NCBI GenBank assembly: GCA_021802045.1
Contig: JAKABB010000019.1
Location: 1-37,489 of the forward strand
DNA from: a bacterium
Lineage (GTDB): Bacteria; Chloroflexota; Dormibacteria; Aeolococcales; Bog-877
Length of the DNA: 37,489 nt
Direction of reading: 5' to 3'
Shown: positions 1 through 7,263 of the stretch, piece by piece
Layout: every line of letters starts with the position of its first letter
How positions within the stretch are numbered: the first letter of the stretch is position 1
The notes under the pieces: generated by a model
Database searches by the model: none
What the model was told of the DNA's origin: nothing
Seen by the model: only the letters and a program-made list of their open reading frames with translations
Made by a program: the position numbers and the translations under genes

Positions 1-1
1 C

Positions 2-1276
2 GCCCTAGCCGGGGCGGTGCTCTCGGCCGCGACCCTGGCCGCCGCCGCCGTCCCGCCCCCGGCCTGGACCCCGCTCGGCCCCCTGGCCACGGGGCCCCAT
101 CGCGCCCCGGCGGCCTGGAGCGTGGTCGCCGTCCCGGGGCAGCCCCAGCGGCTGCTGGTGGCCACCTCCCAGGGGGTGCTGGAGAGCACCGACGGCGGCG
201 CCACCTGGGCCCCCACCCCCCTTCGGGGGCTGGTCTGGGCGCTGGCCTTCGGCCCCCACGGGCACACCCTCTACGCCGGCACCGCGCGCCAGGGGGTGCA
301 GCGGAGCCGCGACCTGGGCCAGACCTGGCAGGCCGACAACACCGGGCTCGGCAACCTCGACGTGCGGGCCATCGCCGTGGCCCCGACCGCGATCGTGCTG
401 GGCACCGACGCCGGGGTCTACGTGTCGGGGACCGGCACCGGGTGGGCGGCCGAGGGCCTGGCCACCCAGCAGGTCAGCAGCGTGGCCGTGATCACCCCCA
501 GCCCGCTGGCGGTCCTGGCCGGCGCGGACGGGGGCATGCTGGCCGGGGGCGCGCTCTTCCGCAACCTGGCCGTCACCAGCGGCGGGGGCTGGCAGCCGCT
601 CAGCCAGGGGGACCCGGGCAACGTCCCCGTGTGGGCGGTCGCCGCCGGCCCGCTGGCGCTGGGCCGCCACGCGTCCCCCAACCCCCCGCTCCTGGAGGGC
701 AACGCCAAGGGGCTGTTCCTCAGCACCACCGACGGGCAGACGTGGGCGCAGCTGACCCTGGCCGCCGGGGTGCTCTGGACCCCGACCGCGATCGCCTTCG
801 ACCCGCGCAACCCCGCGGTGGCCTACGTCGGCGGCGACAACGGCGGCAGCAGCGGTGGCGGCCTGCAGCGAACCACCGACGGGGGCGCCTCGTGGACGCC
901 GGTCCAGGCCGGGCTCCCCAGCCCCAATGCGGTCTCCCTGACCGCGCTGGCCACCCAGCCGCTGACGGTCCTGGCCACGGTCGTCGACCCCAACACCATG
1001 GCCGGCGGCGTGGCCCGGCTGGTCGACGCCAGCGTCCCGGGCCCGGTGGCGGTGGCCGCCGCCAGCGGGCCGCCGGTGACCGTCACCGTGGTCCCGGTGA
1101 CGCCGGGGCCGACCCACCGCCGGCCCCCGCGCCGCGCCCGGCCGCCGAGCCTCCTCCGGGGGATGCCGGCGTGGGTCCCGGTGGTCGCGGGCGCCGCCCT
1201 GATCCTGGTGCTCTTCGGCACCGGGCTGGGCCTGCGGCGGCGGCGGGAGCGGCTCGAGGTGGAGGGCCCACCGTGA
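2..1276 (+). CDS. Membrane-anchored Asp-box (BNR) beta-propeller protein, 5' end probably outside window
   Basis: The reading frame is open to the first base of the window. Its first residues (ALAGAVLSAATLAAAAV) look like the hydrophobic core of a signal peptide, so the true start probably lies upstream; GTG at 17 is the first internal candidate. Four Asp-box motifs are visible (STDGGATW, SRDLGQTW, STTDGQTW, TTDGGASW), each in a repeat ending in hydrophobic strands, which is the pattern of BNR/sortilin/YCF48-type propellers. A Pro/Arg-rich linker is followed by one membrane helix (VPVVAGAALILVLFGTGLGL) and a short basic tail, so the propeller should sit outside the cell. The stop overlaps the next start by four bases (GTGA), implying translational coupling. 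Ligand and function are unknown; the family is mostly binding or assembly scaffolds. Confidence 0.8.
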   Translation, partial: ALAGAVLSAATLAAAAVPPPAWTPLGPLATGPHRAPAAWSVVAVPGQPQRLLVATSQGVLESTDGGATWAPTPLRGLVWALAFGPHGHTLYAGTARQGVQRSRDLGQTWQADNTGLGNLDVRAIAVAPTAIVLGTDAGVYVSGTGTGWAAEGLATQQVSSVAVITPSPLAVLAGADGGMLAGGALFRNLAVTSGGGWQPLSQGDPGNVPVWAVAAGPLALGRHASPNPPLLEGNAKGLFLSTTDGQTWAQLTLAAGVLWTPTAIAFDPRNPAVAYVGGDNGGSSGGGLQRTTDGGASWTPVQAGLPSPNAVSLTALATQPLTVLATVVDPNTMAGGVARLVDASVPGPVAVAAASGPPVTVTVVPVTPGPTHRRPPRRARPPSLLRGMPAWVPVVAGAALILVLFGTGLGLRRRRERLEVEGPP

Positions 1277-1737
1277 GCGGGGCCCTGGACCGGCTGCGGG
1301 CCCTGGGGCTGACCCTGCCGGCGCCGCCGGCGCCGCGGGGGAGCTACCGGGCCTGGCGCCGCAGCGGGGCCCTGCTGGTCACCGCGGGGGTCCTGCCCGT
1401 GGACGCCGGCACCCTGCTCACCGGCCGGGTCGGCGACGACCGCACCGTGGAGGAGGGGGTGAGGGCCGCCCGGGTGGCCGTGCTCAGCCTGCTCGCGGTG
1501 CTGGCGGAGGGGGCGGGGGGCCTGGACCGGATCGCCCAGATGGTGCTGCTCCAGGGCTGGGTGCGCTCGGCCCCCGGGTTCACGGCCCAGCCCCAGGTGG
1601 TGGACGGGGCTTCCGACCTGCTGGTGGCGGTGCTGGGGGAGGCCGGCCGCCACGCCCGGGTGGCGCTGGGCGCCGCCGAGCTCCCGCTGGGCGCGCTCTG
1701 CGAGCTCCAGGCCACCGCCGAGGTCGCGGATGGCTGA
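1273..1737 (+). CDS. RidA/YjgF/YER057c family protein
   Basis: The 154-residue product has the RidA-family layout: an opening LPAPPAPRGSYRAW block, a GALLVTAGVLPVD strand where the family has its SG segment, a helix starting at the EEGVRAARVAVLSLLAVL region, and a C-terminal HARVALGAAELPLGA segment. The last contains the conserved arginine that holds the substrate carboxylate in enamine/imine deaminases. RidA proteins hydrolyse reactive enamines formed by PLP enzymes, but this longer COG0251-like branch is less well defined, so the substrate is open. The start is the GTG at 1273, inside the stop of the previous gene. The end overlaps the following TusA-like gene by eight bases. The three genes are therefore probably one transcript. 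PLP enzymes that could produce RidA substrates occur elsewhere in the window (bcaT, ltaE), but a link is inference. Confidence 0.85.
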   Translation: MSGALDRLRALGLTLPAPPAPRGSYRAWRRSGALLVTAGVLPVDAGTLLTGRVGDDRTVEEGVRAARVAVLSLLAVLAEGAGGLDRIAQMVLLQGWVRSAPGFTAQPQVVDGASDLLVAVLGEAGRHARVALGAAELPLGALCELQATAEVADG

Positions 1738-2005
1738 CCCGGCCGCCGGCTCCCCGGCCAGCGGGCCGACGCCCTCCTGCCTGGACCTGCGGGGGGTCCG
1801 CTGTCCGCTGACCTTCGTCCGGACCCGGATCGCGCTGGACCGCCTCCCGGCGGGGGTGGAGCTGGAGGTGCTCTTGGACCCCGGCGAGCCCGCCGAGAGC
1901 GTCCCGGCCTCGTGCCGGGACGACGGCGACCGGGTCGCGGCCGTGGAGCCGGCGCCGGAGATGGGGCCGGGGGTCGTCCGGCTCCGGGTCGCCCGGGCGG
2001 GATAG
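1730..2005 (+). CDS. TusA/SirA-like sulfur-carrier protein
   Basis: The 91-residue product is the usual size for the TusA fold. After a short Pro/Ser-rich leader it shows LDLRGVRCPLTFVRTRIAL, which matches the family's first strand, the sulfur-carrying cysteine and the following helix; the usual CPxP motif reads CPLT here. The rest (LEVLLDPGEPAESVPASCRDDGDRV) fits the expected beta-alpha-beta pattern. TusA-like proteins receive persulfide sulfur from desulfurases or rhodaneses and pass it to tRNA thiolation, molybdenum cofactor or dissimilatory sulfur pathways. No partner enzyme lies nearby, so the pathway is unknown. The ATG overlaps the end of the RidA-like gene, so it is translated as part of that operon. 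Confidence 0.82.
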   Translation: MADPAAGSPASGPTPSCLDLRGVRCPLTFVRTRIALDRLPAGVELEVLLDPGEPAESVPASCRDDGDRVAAVEPAPEMGPGVVRLRVARAG

Positions 2006-2048
2006 CGCCGGGCGTCAGCTCGGACCCGCGGCGCGGGCGGGGCCGGCC

Positions 2049-3494
2049 CTACGGACCCGGGGCGGCGGGCAGGAACACGGTGAAGGTCGCGCCGGCACCG
2101 GGCTGGGAGCGGACCGTGACCCGTCCCCCCTGGGCCTCGGCCAGGGCGTGCACGATGGCCAGCCCCAGCCCGCTGCCCCCGGCCACCCGGCTGCGGGCGC
2201 GGTCCGCCCGGTAGAAGCGCTCGAAGAGGTGGGACAGGTCCTCGGGGTCGATGCCCGGGCCCCGGTCGGCGCAGCTGAGGCCCACCTCGGCCCCCTGGCG
2301 CCAGGTCCGCCAGCTGACCGGCGCCCCCGGGGCGTAGCGGCTGGCGTTGGTGGCCAGGTTGGTGAGGATGGTGAGGACCGCGTCCGGGTCGGCCAGCGCC
2401 ACGCAGCCCGGGTTGAGGTCGCGGGTGACGGTGCCGCCCGCCGGGCGGCCGTCCAGGAAGGCGGCCACGATCTGGTCCAGCTGGAGCGGCCGGGGGGTGA
2501 GGGCCCGGTGGGCGTCGGCCCGGGCCAGGATCAGCAGGGACTCCACCAGCTGGCGCATGCGCTCGGCCTCGGCGGCCATCGACGGCAGGGCGGTGGCGAC
2601 CGCCGCCGGGTCGCGGACCGCCCCCCGGCGGAGGACGTCGAGGTACCCCTTCAGGGCCGTGAGCGGGGTGCGCAGCTCGTGGGAGGCGTCCCCGATGAAC
2701 TGCCGCATCTGGCGCTCGGCCTCCTCCCGGAGCTGGACGGTGCGCTCGACGCTGGCGGCCATCTCGTCGAAGACCCCGGCCAGCACCCCCACCTCGTCGC
2801 GCCGGGGGGGGAGGCGGCTGCGCTGGCTGAGGTCACCCTGCCCCAGGGCCGCGGCGGTGGCCGTCAGCCGTCGCAGCGGTCGCAGGGCCCGGCCACTGAA
2901 GGTCAGCCCCAGGGCCAGGGCCAGCAGCACCGTCGCCACGCCGCCCACGCCGAGGAGCAGCCCGATGGTGCGCAGGTCCTGCTCCATGGTGCGCGCCGGC
3001 AGGCTCAGCTGGACCACGGCCGCGCCGGGCCCCGCCCGGTGCAGGGGGAGGGCCACCGCCAGCTCCGCGGCCGTCCCGCTGCCCAGGAGGATGGGCCCCG
3101 AGCCGCGACCACCGGCCGCGGCCGCCAGCACCCGGGCCGGCAGGAGCGGCAGCCGGCCCGTCGGGCCCCCGCGCCCGGGGACCTCCACCAGCAGCTGCAG
3201 CCCCGGCCCGAAGATCACGGTGGAGACCCCGGCGGCGCCGCCCGCGTGCGCGAACGCCGCCGCCGCCGCCCGCAGCGGGAGGGGCGAGGCGCCCCGCGCC
3301 CGCCGGAGCGCGTCGGCGTGGCGCAGGAGCCGCTCCGCGACGGCGAAGTCGGCCCGCAGGCTCTGGGCCCGGTTCTGGACCAGGCTCTGGCGCACGGCCA
3401 GGTACTCCGCACCCCCCGCCAGCACCAGCAGCGCGGCCAGCAGGCCCACGAAGAGGAGGGTCAGCCGCCAGCGCAGGCTGGCGTGCCAGGGCAC
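2049..3494 (-). CDS. HAMP/HisKA sensor histidine kinase
   Basis: The 481-residue kinase has a first membrane helix near residues 10-32 (LTLLFVGLLAALLVLAGG), an external domain of about 130 residues, a second helix (TIGLLLGVGGVATVLLALAL), a HAMP domain, and a HisKA box with phosphoacceptor H272 in GDASHELRTPLTALKG. An HATPase domain follows with the N box (LTNLATNASRYAPG) and G boxes (DRGPGIDP, GGSGLGLAI). This is a classic group-I membrane sensor; the external domain has no recognised ligand motif. The start is the GTG at 3494, preceded by a G-rich Shine-Dalgarno-like run, 40 bases after the stop of the response-regulator gene. The pair forms one operon and should signal together. No target gene is obvious; the adjacent MFS gene has its own promoter. 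Confidence 0.9.
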   Translation of the reverse strand: MPWHASLRWRLTLLFVGLLAALLVLAGGAEYLAVRQSLVQNRAQSLRADFAVAERLLRHADALRRARGASPLPLRAAAAAFAHAGGAAGVSTVIFGPGLQLLVEVPGRGGPTGRLPLLPARVLAAAAGGRGSGPILLGSGTAAELAVALPLHRAGPGAAVVQLSLPARTMEQDLRTIGLLLGVGGVATVLLALALGLTFSGRALRPLRRLTATAAALGQGDLSQRSRLPPRRDEVGVLAGVFDEMAASVERTVQLREEAERQMRQFIGDASHELRTPLTALKGYLDVLRRGAVRDPAAVATALPSMAAEAERMRQLVESLLILARADAHRALTPRPLQLDQIVAAFLDGRPAGGTVTRDLNPGCVALADPDAVLTILTNLATNASRYAPGAPVSWRTWRQGAEVGLSCADRGPGIDPEDLSHLFERFYRADRARSRVAGGSGLGLAIVHALAEAQGGRVTVRSQPGAGATFTVFLPAAPGP

Positions 3495-3534
3495 GTGAAC
3501 ACCCCCCGGCCGGCCGGCGCCCCCGCCGCCGCGG

Positions 3535-4236
3535 TCAGCGGTCGGCGAGCCGGTAGCCGACGCCACGGACGGTCTGGATGCGCTGGCGGGCCTGGTCGCC
3601 CAGCTTGCGGCGCAGGTAACGGATGTACACCTCCAGGTTGTTCTCGTCGCCGTAGAAGGCATGCCCCCAGACGGCGTCCAGGAGCTGCTGGCGGTGGCAC
3701 ACCTGGCCCGCGTGCTCCACCAGATGGGCCAGCAGGTCGAACTCCCGGGTGGAGAGCTCGAGGCCGCGGCCGTCGGCCTGGGCCGTGCGCTGGGCCCGGT
3801 CGACGACGATGCCCCCGGCAGCGACGACCGCGGCCCGGGCCGGCTGGCGGCGCCGCAGGATGGCGCGGAGGCGGGCCAGCAGCTCGTCGAAGTCGAAGGG
3901 CTTGACCAGGTAGTCGTCGGCCCCCAGTTCCAGCCCGGCGATGCGGTCGCTCTTCTCGTCACGGGCCGAGAGGATCAGGAGCCCGCGCCGCGGGTGGCCG
4001 CTCAGCTCGCGGGTCAGGGCGAAGCCGTCCAGGCGCGGCATCATGACGTCGATCACCACCAGGTCGGGGTCGAAGGCGTCGACCTGGGGCAGCGCCGCGC
4101 GCCCGTCGGCGGCGGTCCGGACCGCGTAGCCCTCGCGGCGCAGGCCCATGGCCAGGAACTCGACGATCGCCGGCTCGTCGTCGACCACCAGCACCCGGAC
4201 CGGGTCGGGCGCGGCGGGGGGCTCGGCTGCGCCCAT
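3535..4236 (-). CDS. OmpR/PhoB-family response regulator
   Basis: The 233-residue protein has a receiver domain with the acidic pair DD in VLVVDDEPAIVE, phosphoacceptor D63 (VVIDVMMPRLDG), the conserved Ser/Thr strand (LLILSARDE) and K112 (DDYLVKPFDFDELL). It ends in a winged-helix DNA-binding domain (STREFDLLAHL, VEVYIRYLRRKLGD-like segment, VRGVGYRLADR). It is the partner of the sensor kinase 40 bases downstream. The ATG at 4236 has no Shine-Dalgarno, but a TATACT hexamer lies nine bases upstream, so transcription would begin about three bases before the start codon. The regulon cannot be read from the sequence. Confidence 0.93.
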   Translation of the reverse strand: MGAAEPPAAPDPVRVLVVDDEPAIVEFLAMGLRREGYAVRTAADGRAALPQVDAFDPDLVVIDVMMPRLDGFALTRELSGHPRRGLLILSARDEKSDRIAGLELGADDYLVKPFDFDELLARLRAILRRRQPARAAVVAAGGIVVDRAQRTAQADGRGLELSTREFDLLAHLVEHAGQVCHRQQLLDAVWGHAFYGDENNLEVYIRYLRRKLGDQARQRIQTVRGVGYRLADR

Positions 4237-4245
4237 GGCGGCCGG

Positions 4246-4251
4246 AGTATA
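4246..4251 (-). promoter_or_regulatory. -10 element (TATACT) for the two-component operon
   Basis: On the minus strand TATACT stands out in a GC-rich context, nine bases before the ATG of the response regulator. With normal spacing the transcript would start near 4239, giving a leader of about three bases. No convincing -35 element is visible. Confidence 0.55.
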
Positions 4252-4281
4252 GCGGGGCTCCGGGGGCCGCCCCCGGCCCGG

Positions 4282-5586
4282 CTACTCCACGCCCGCGGCC
4301 GGCAGCGGGCGGTGGTGGACGCGGCGAGGGGCCCGGTCGACCGCGGCCGGCAGGCGGCGGCCCAGCCGCCAGCCCATCGCCGCCAGGAGCAGCGCGTTGG
4401 CCATCAGCAGGGGCCAGAAGAGGGCCCGGGCCGGGGAGCCGATGATCAGGGTGCCCAGCGCCGGCCCCACCAGCATCCCGGCGCCCCAGGGCAGGCTGAG
4501 GGCGGCCATGTACCGGCCCCGGCCGTGCTCCGGCGCCAGGTCCATGGCCAGCGGCGCCAGAGAGGCGCTGAGCAGGCACTCCCCGACGCCGAAGGCGACG
4601 TACACCGCGCCCAGGGCCAGCGCCGCCGCCAGCCCGTGCGGCCGCAGGGTGGCCGCGCCGGTCCCGATGGCGAAGGCCAGGGCCCACACCAGGGCGGTCG
4701 CCGCCAGGGCCCGGGAGCGGCGGCGACCGGGGATCAGTGCCGCCAGCGGCATCTGGGCGACCACGATCAGGAGGGTGTTGGCGGCGAAGGCCAGGCCGAT
4801 GGCTCGGGTGGAGACCCCGAGGACGGCCTTGGCGTAGAGGGGGATCGCTCCGCTGAGCTGGGCGTACCCGCCCATCACCATCAGCGCCTGGATGAGGAGC
4901 ACCGAGCGGAAGGTGCGGTGGGCCCACACGGCCCGGTACCGCACCCGGCCGGCATCCGGTGGGGGCTCGCCGACGCGGGGCTGGGCCGCGGCCGCTGCTT
5001 CCGGGACCCAGAGCGCCAGCAGGACCAGGAAGGCGACGAAGCTGGCGGCGTCGGCGAGGAAGATGCCGACGAAGGTCAGCGGCCGGGCGACCGAGACCAC
5101 CAGCCCGGCGATGACGGCGCCGAGCCCCATGCCGAGGTTGATCCCGGCGTACCGCAGGGACGCGGCGGCCGTCCGCTGGGCCGGGGTCGTCAGCCGGGCC
5201 AGCAGGGTGAAGGTCCCCGGGTAGAAGAGGCCGTTGCCCACGCCGACCAGGAATGCCCCCAGGACCGCCAGGGGGATGTTCACCGAAGCGGCGAAGACCG
5301 CGGCGCCCGCCGCCTGCAGGCCGAGGCCGACAAGGGAGGTCCGGCGAGCGCCGAAGCGGTCGGTGAGGCCGCCGCCGGCCAGGGTCATGCCCAGCCCGCC
5401 CACCGCCTGGACCGCCAGGATGCTGCCCACCACCGCGATCGGGACCCCGCGCACCAGGTGCAGGTAGATGGCGAGGAAGGGGGTGGCCAGGCCGTTCCCG
5501 ACGGCGGAGAGGGTGGCACCCGCGATGAGTATCCAGACCGGGCGGGGGAGTCCGGGGCGGAGTGCCCGGGCGGGTCGGGGGAGCAT
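4282..5586 (-). CDS. Major facilitator superfamily transporter
   Basis: The 434-residue protein is almost entirely hydrophobic, with about twelve predicted helices, the standard MFS size. The loop between helices 2 and 3 carries the family signature GGGLTDRFGARRTSLVG. It opens with PVWILIAGATLSAVGNGLATPF, typical of drug/proton antiporters of the DHA1/YajR type. The substrate cannot be predicted; efflux of a small molecule is the family default. The ATG at 5586 lies six bases after a TAGGGT hexamer, so the transcript may be leaderless. An inverted repeat (CTCAAG N4 CTTGAG) upstream of that hexamer could be a repressor site. The gene faces the same way as the downstream two-component operon and ends 45 bases before its start. 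Confidence 0.9.
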   Translation of the reverse strand: MLPRPARALRPGLPRPVWILIAGATLSAVGNGLATPFLAIYLHLVRGVPIAVVGSILAVQAVGGLGMTLAGGGLTDRFGARRTSLVGLGLQAAGAAVFAASVNIPLAVLGAFLVGVGNGLFYPGTFTLLARLTTPAQRTAAASLRYAGINLGMGLGAVIAGLVVSVARPLTFVGIFLADAASFVAFLVLLALWVPEAAAAAQPRVGEPPPDAGRVRYRAVWAHRTFRSVLLIQALMVMGGYAQLSGAIPLYAKAVLGVSTRAIGLAFAANTLLIVVAQMPLAALIPGRRRSRALAATALVWALAFAIGTGAATLRPHGLAAALALGAVYVAFGVGECLLSASLAPLAMDLAPEHGRGRYMAALSLPWGAGMLVGPALGTLIIGSPARALFWPLLMANALLLAAMGWRLGRRLPAAVDRAPRRVHHRPLPAAGVE

Positions 5587-5592
5587 CCGGCC

Positions 5593-5618
5593 ACCCTAGC
5601 CGCTCAAGTGCGCTTGAG
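5593..5618 (-). promoter_or_regulatory. Promoter and possible operator for the MFS gene
   Basis: On the minus strand TAGGGT (5598-5593) is exactly six bases from the ATG at 5586, placing +1 on the start codon. Just upstream is the inverted repeat CTCAAG TGCG CTTGAG (5603-5618), which would sit between the -10 and the -35 region, where repressor sites often lie. A possible TTGCCC -35 would need a long 19-base spacer. The functional reading is inference. Confidence 0.45.
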
Positions 5619-5976
5619 GGCAAGGGCTCTCCCACCCGGCGAGCCCGGCGCTCGACGCTGCCGGGCGCGCCCCGAGCCCGCCGTGGTCTGGTCGCCCCGT
5701 CGTTCGGCACACTCCAGCGCCGCCCGCGCGCCCGCCCCTGGGAGGAGGTGCCCCCGCCGCCGCCGCTGGGCTCGACGCCGCGGCGCCTGCGGTTGGGTGG
5801 TCGCCCGGCCGTCGGCCCCGCCGAGATGGGCCGGCCCGTGCGCTCGGGTCCCGCGTCGACGGCTGGCCGTCCGCCGCCGGTGCGTGGGACCCGAATCCAC
5901 CGCATTACCGCGGGATCATCACCGTTCGGGCTTCGGGCTTCGGGCAGCGGCCGGTGGCGTCCGCTGGCCCGGTCCG
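5619..5976. other. Intergenic stretch with no recognised gene
   Basis: About 360 bases between the MFS promoter and the end of the kinase gene. Open frames on both strands are low-complexity Pro/Arg/Gly translations without a recognisable domain. A 7-bp inverted repeat GCCCGGC/GCCGGGC (5643-5649 and 5660-5666) and a short tandem of GGGCTTC near 5930-5945 are the only structures seen. Confidence 0.4.
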
Positions 5977-6492
5977 CTACCGGGGCGGCACCGCGAGGTG
6001 CTCGAGCGCCGCCGCCAGGTTCTCCTCGCGGGGACGGGTCGAGTCCAGAACCAGGCGGTCATCGGTCCACTCGGCGAACCCGGCACGACGCGCCTCCACC
6101 GACATCCATGTCGGCTCGGGGAAGCCCTCGAGATCACGGTGGCGCTGCTGCAGTCGCCGGCGGTGCAGGTCCCGATCGGGACAGATCACCTCGATGAACC
6201 GGACGAGCAGGTCGTGCCGGCGGGCCAGGGCGCGCCACTGCTCCCGCGCGGGCTCGATGGCGTTGACCGCGTCCACGATCACCGCCTGGCCGAGGTCGAG
6301 CAGCTCATCGGCGACGGCTTCAACCACGAGGTAGGCCGCCAAGCCCGTGGGCTGTTGTCGCTGGACCCCCGCCCTCCACATGGCGGCCTCGACGGGGTCC
6401 ACCGACAGCACCGCAGCGGGCCAGGCGCGCCCGAGGTCTGCCGCCACCGCGCTCTTGCCCGACCCGGGCAGCCCGGCCATCGCCACCAGCAC
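5977..6492 (-). CDS. P-loop ATPase, predicted small-molecule kinase (COG0645-like)
   Basis: The roughly 171-residue protein starts with a Walker A motif in AGLPGSGKSAVAADLGRAW, followed by an acidic residue after a strand (VLSVDPVEAAMWRAG). A second strand pair reads AVIVDAVNAIEPAREQWRALA, then FIEVICPDRDLHRRRLQQR, the lid-like Arg-rich region seen in AAA_33/zeta-toxin-like kinases. The length fits single-domain predicted kinases that phosphorylate small molecules or nucleosides. Tandem GTG codons at 6495 and 6492 compete as starts; GTG 6492 is preferred because a GACAAT hexamer lies exactly six bases upstream, and no Shine-Dalgarno is present. The gene lies 47 bases downstream of yczE on the same strand. 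No toxin partner is visible, so a toxin role is unlikely. Confidence 0.78.
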   Translation of the reverse strand: MLVAMAGLPGSGKSAVAADLGRAWPAAVLSVDPVEAAMWRAGVQRQQPTGLAAYLVVEAVADELLDLGQAVIVDAVNAIEPAREQWRALARRHDLLVRFIEVICPDRDLHRRRLQQRHRDLEGFPEPTWMSVEARRAGFAEWTDDRLVLDSTRPREENLAAALEHLAVPPR

Positions 6493-6539
6493 CACGGCAT
6501 TGTCTCAGCAGCGGCGGAGGCCGTCCGGCGGAGGATCCC

Positions 6540-7238
6540 TCACCGGGCGCGCTCTTGGGCGTGGCGCGCCTCGCCGCCGCTCCGGGGCGTGAACAGGGGG
6601 ATGAAGACGTGGGCCAGGGGACCGATGGCCGCCGCGTAGGCCACGGTGCCGACGCCGACGGTGCCCCCGAGCAACCAACCGGCCAGGACCACGGTGGCCT
6701 CGATACCGGTGCGTACCACCCGGAGCGAGTGGCCGCGCGCGGCCAGGCCCACCATGAGGCCGTCGCGCGGGCCCGGGCCCAGGCCGGCCCCGATGTAGCA
6801 GCCGGTGGCCACCCCGTTGAGCACGACGCCACCGGTCATGGCCAGGACGCGCAACCCGATCGCGTGCGGCGGAGGGAGCACGGCCAGGGTCACGTCCATC
6901 ACCGAGCCGATCACGACCACGTTGCTGAGGGTGCCCAGCCCCGGCCGCTGACGTAGCGGCAGCCACAGGCCCAGCACGCCGATCCCGACCAGGATTGACC
7001 AGGTCCCGATGGGGATGGCGCTGTGACGGGCCAGGCCCTGCTGGAAGACGTCCCACGGATCCAGGCCGAGGCGGCCCACAACCAGTAGGGAGTCGCTCAA
7101 CCCGTAGAGGATGAGGCCGGCGTAGAGCTGCCCCAGCCGCCGCCCGAGAGCATCCCCGGGAAGACGTGCAACCGGACGGAGTCGTCCCCAAACGCCACGG
7201 CCACGCTGACGCAGCCGCCCTTGCCATGCTGGCTCCAT
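6540..7238 (-). CDS. yczE: YczE-family integral membrane protein
   Basis: About 232 residues with five or more hydrophobic segments. The opening RLGQLYAGLILYGLSDSLLV followed by GRLGLDPWDVFQQGLARH is the hallmark of the YczE/YyaS family, whose members are often controlled by a divergent MocR-type regulator (YczR), as here. Later segments (LGTLSNVVVIGSVMDVTLAV, GVATGCYIGAGLGPGPRDGLM) fit the family. The cellular role of YczE proteins is not established; transport has been suggested. The start is set at the ATG at 7238 because the longer frame to 7265 would run through the operator-like palindrome; a later start is also possible. The ATG overlaps a CATG shared head to head with an in-frame ATG of the regulator. 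Confidence 0.82.
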   Translation of the reverse strand: MEPAWQGRLRQRGRGVWGRLRPVARLPGDALGRRLGQLYAGLILYGLSDSLLVVGRLGLDPWDVFQQGLARHSAIPIGTWSILVGIGVLGLWLPLRQRPGLGTLSNVVVIGSVMDVTLAVLPPPHAIGLRVLAMTGGVVLNGVATGCYIGAGLGPGPRDGLMVGLAARGHSLRVVRTGIEATVVLAGWLLGGTVGVGTVAYAAAIGPLAHVFIPLFTPRSGGEARHAQERAR

Positions 7239-7263
7239 GGATCTAGCATGGATAGAAATGGAC
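7224..7263. promoter_or_regulatory. YczR-type operator region between yczE and the MocR gene
   Basis: A 28-bp imperfect palindrome is centred between 7237 and 7238: CCATGCT (7224-7230), CCATGG (7235-7240) and AGCATGG (7245-7251) are symmetrically placed. Superimposed are direct repeats ATGGAT (7237), ATGGAT (7248) and ATGGAC (7258), with a weaker ATGCTG at 7226. They are spaced 10-11 bases, one helical turn. MocR regulators are known to bind repeated half-sites near divergent promoters. The segment is also clearly richer in A/T than the genes on both sides. A TAGCAT hexamer (7244-7249) could be the -10 for the MocR gene. Confidence 0.6.

Noticed and set aside
5..1117. Long open frames antisense to the propeller gene and many similar long frames elsewhere
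   Set aside because: Very high GC makes stop codons rare, and these translations are Arg/Pro/Gly-rich with no domain; they are shadows of the real genes.
5977..6492. Zeta-type toxin of a toxin-antitoxin system
   Set aside because: The P-loop kinase fold is similar, but there is no small antitoxin gene beside it, and the neighbour is yczE.
3661..6639. A 992-codon open frame spanning the regulator, MFS and kinase genes
   Set aside because: It runs antisense through three well-supported genes, has no domain and shows low-complexity Gly/Gln/Arg composition.
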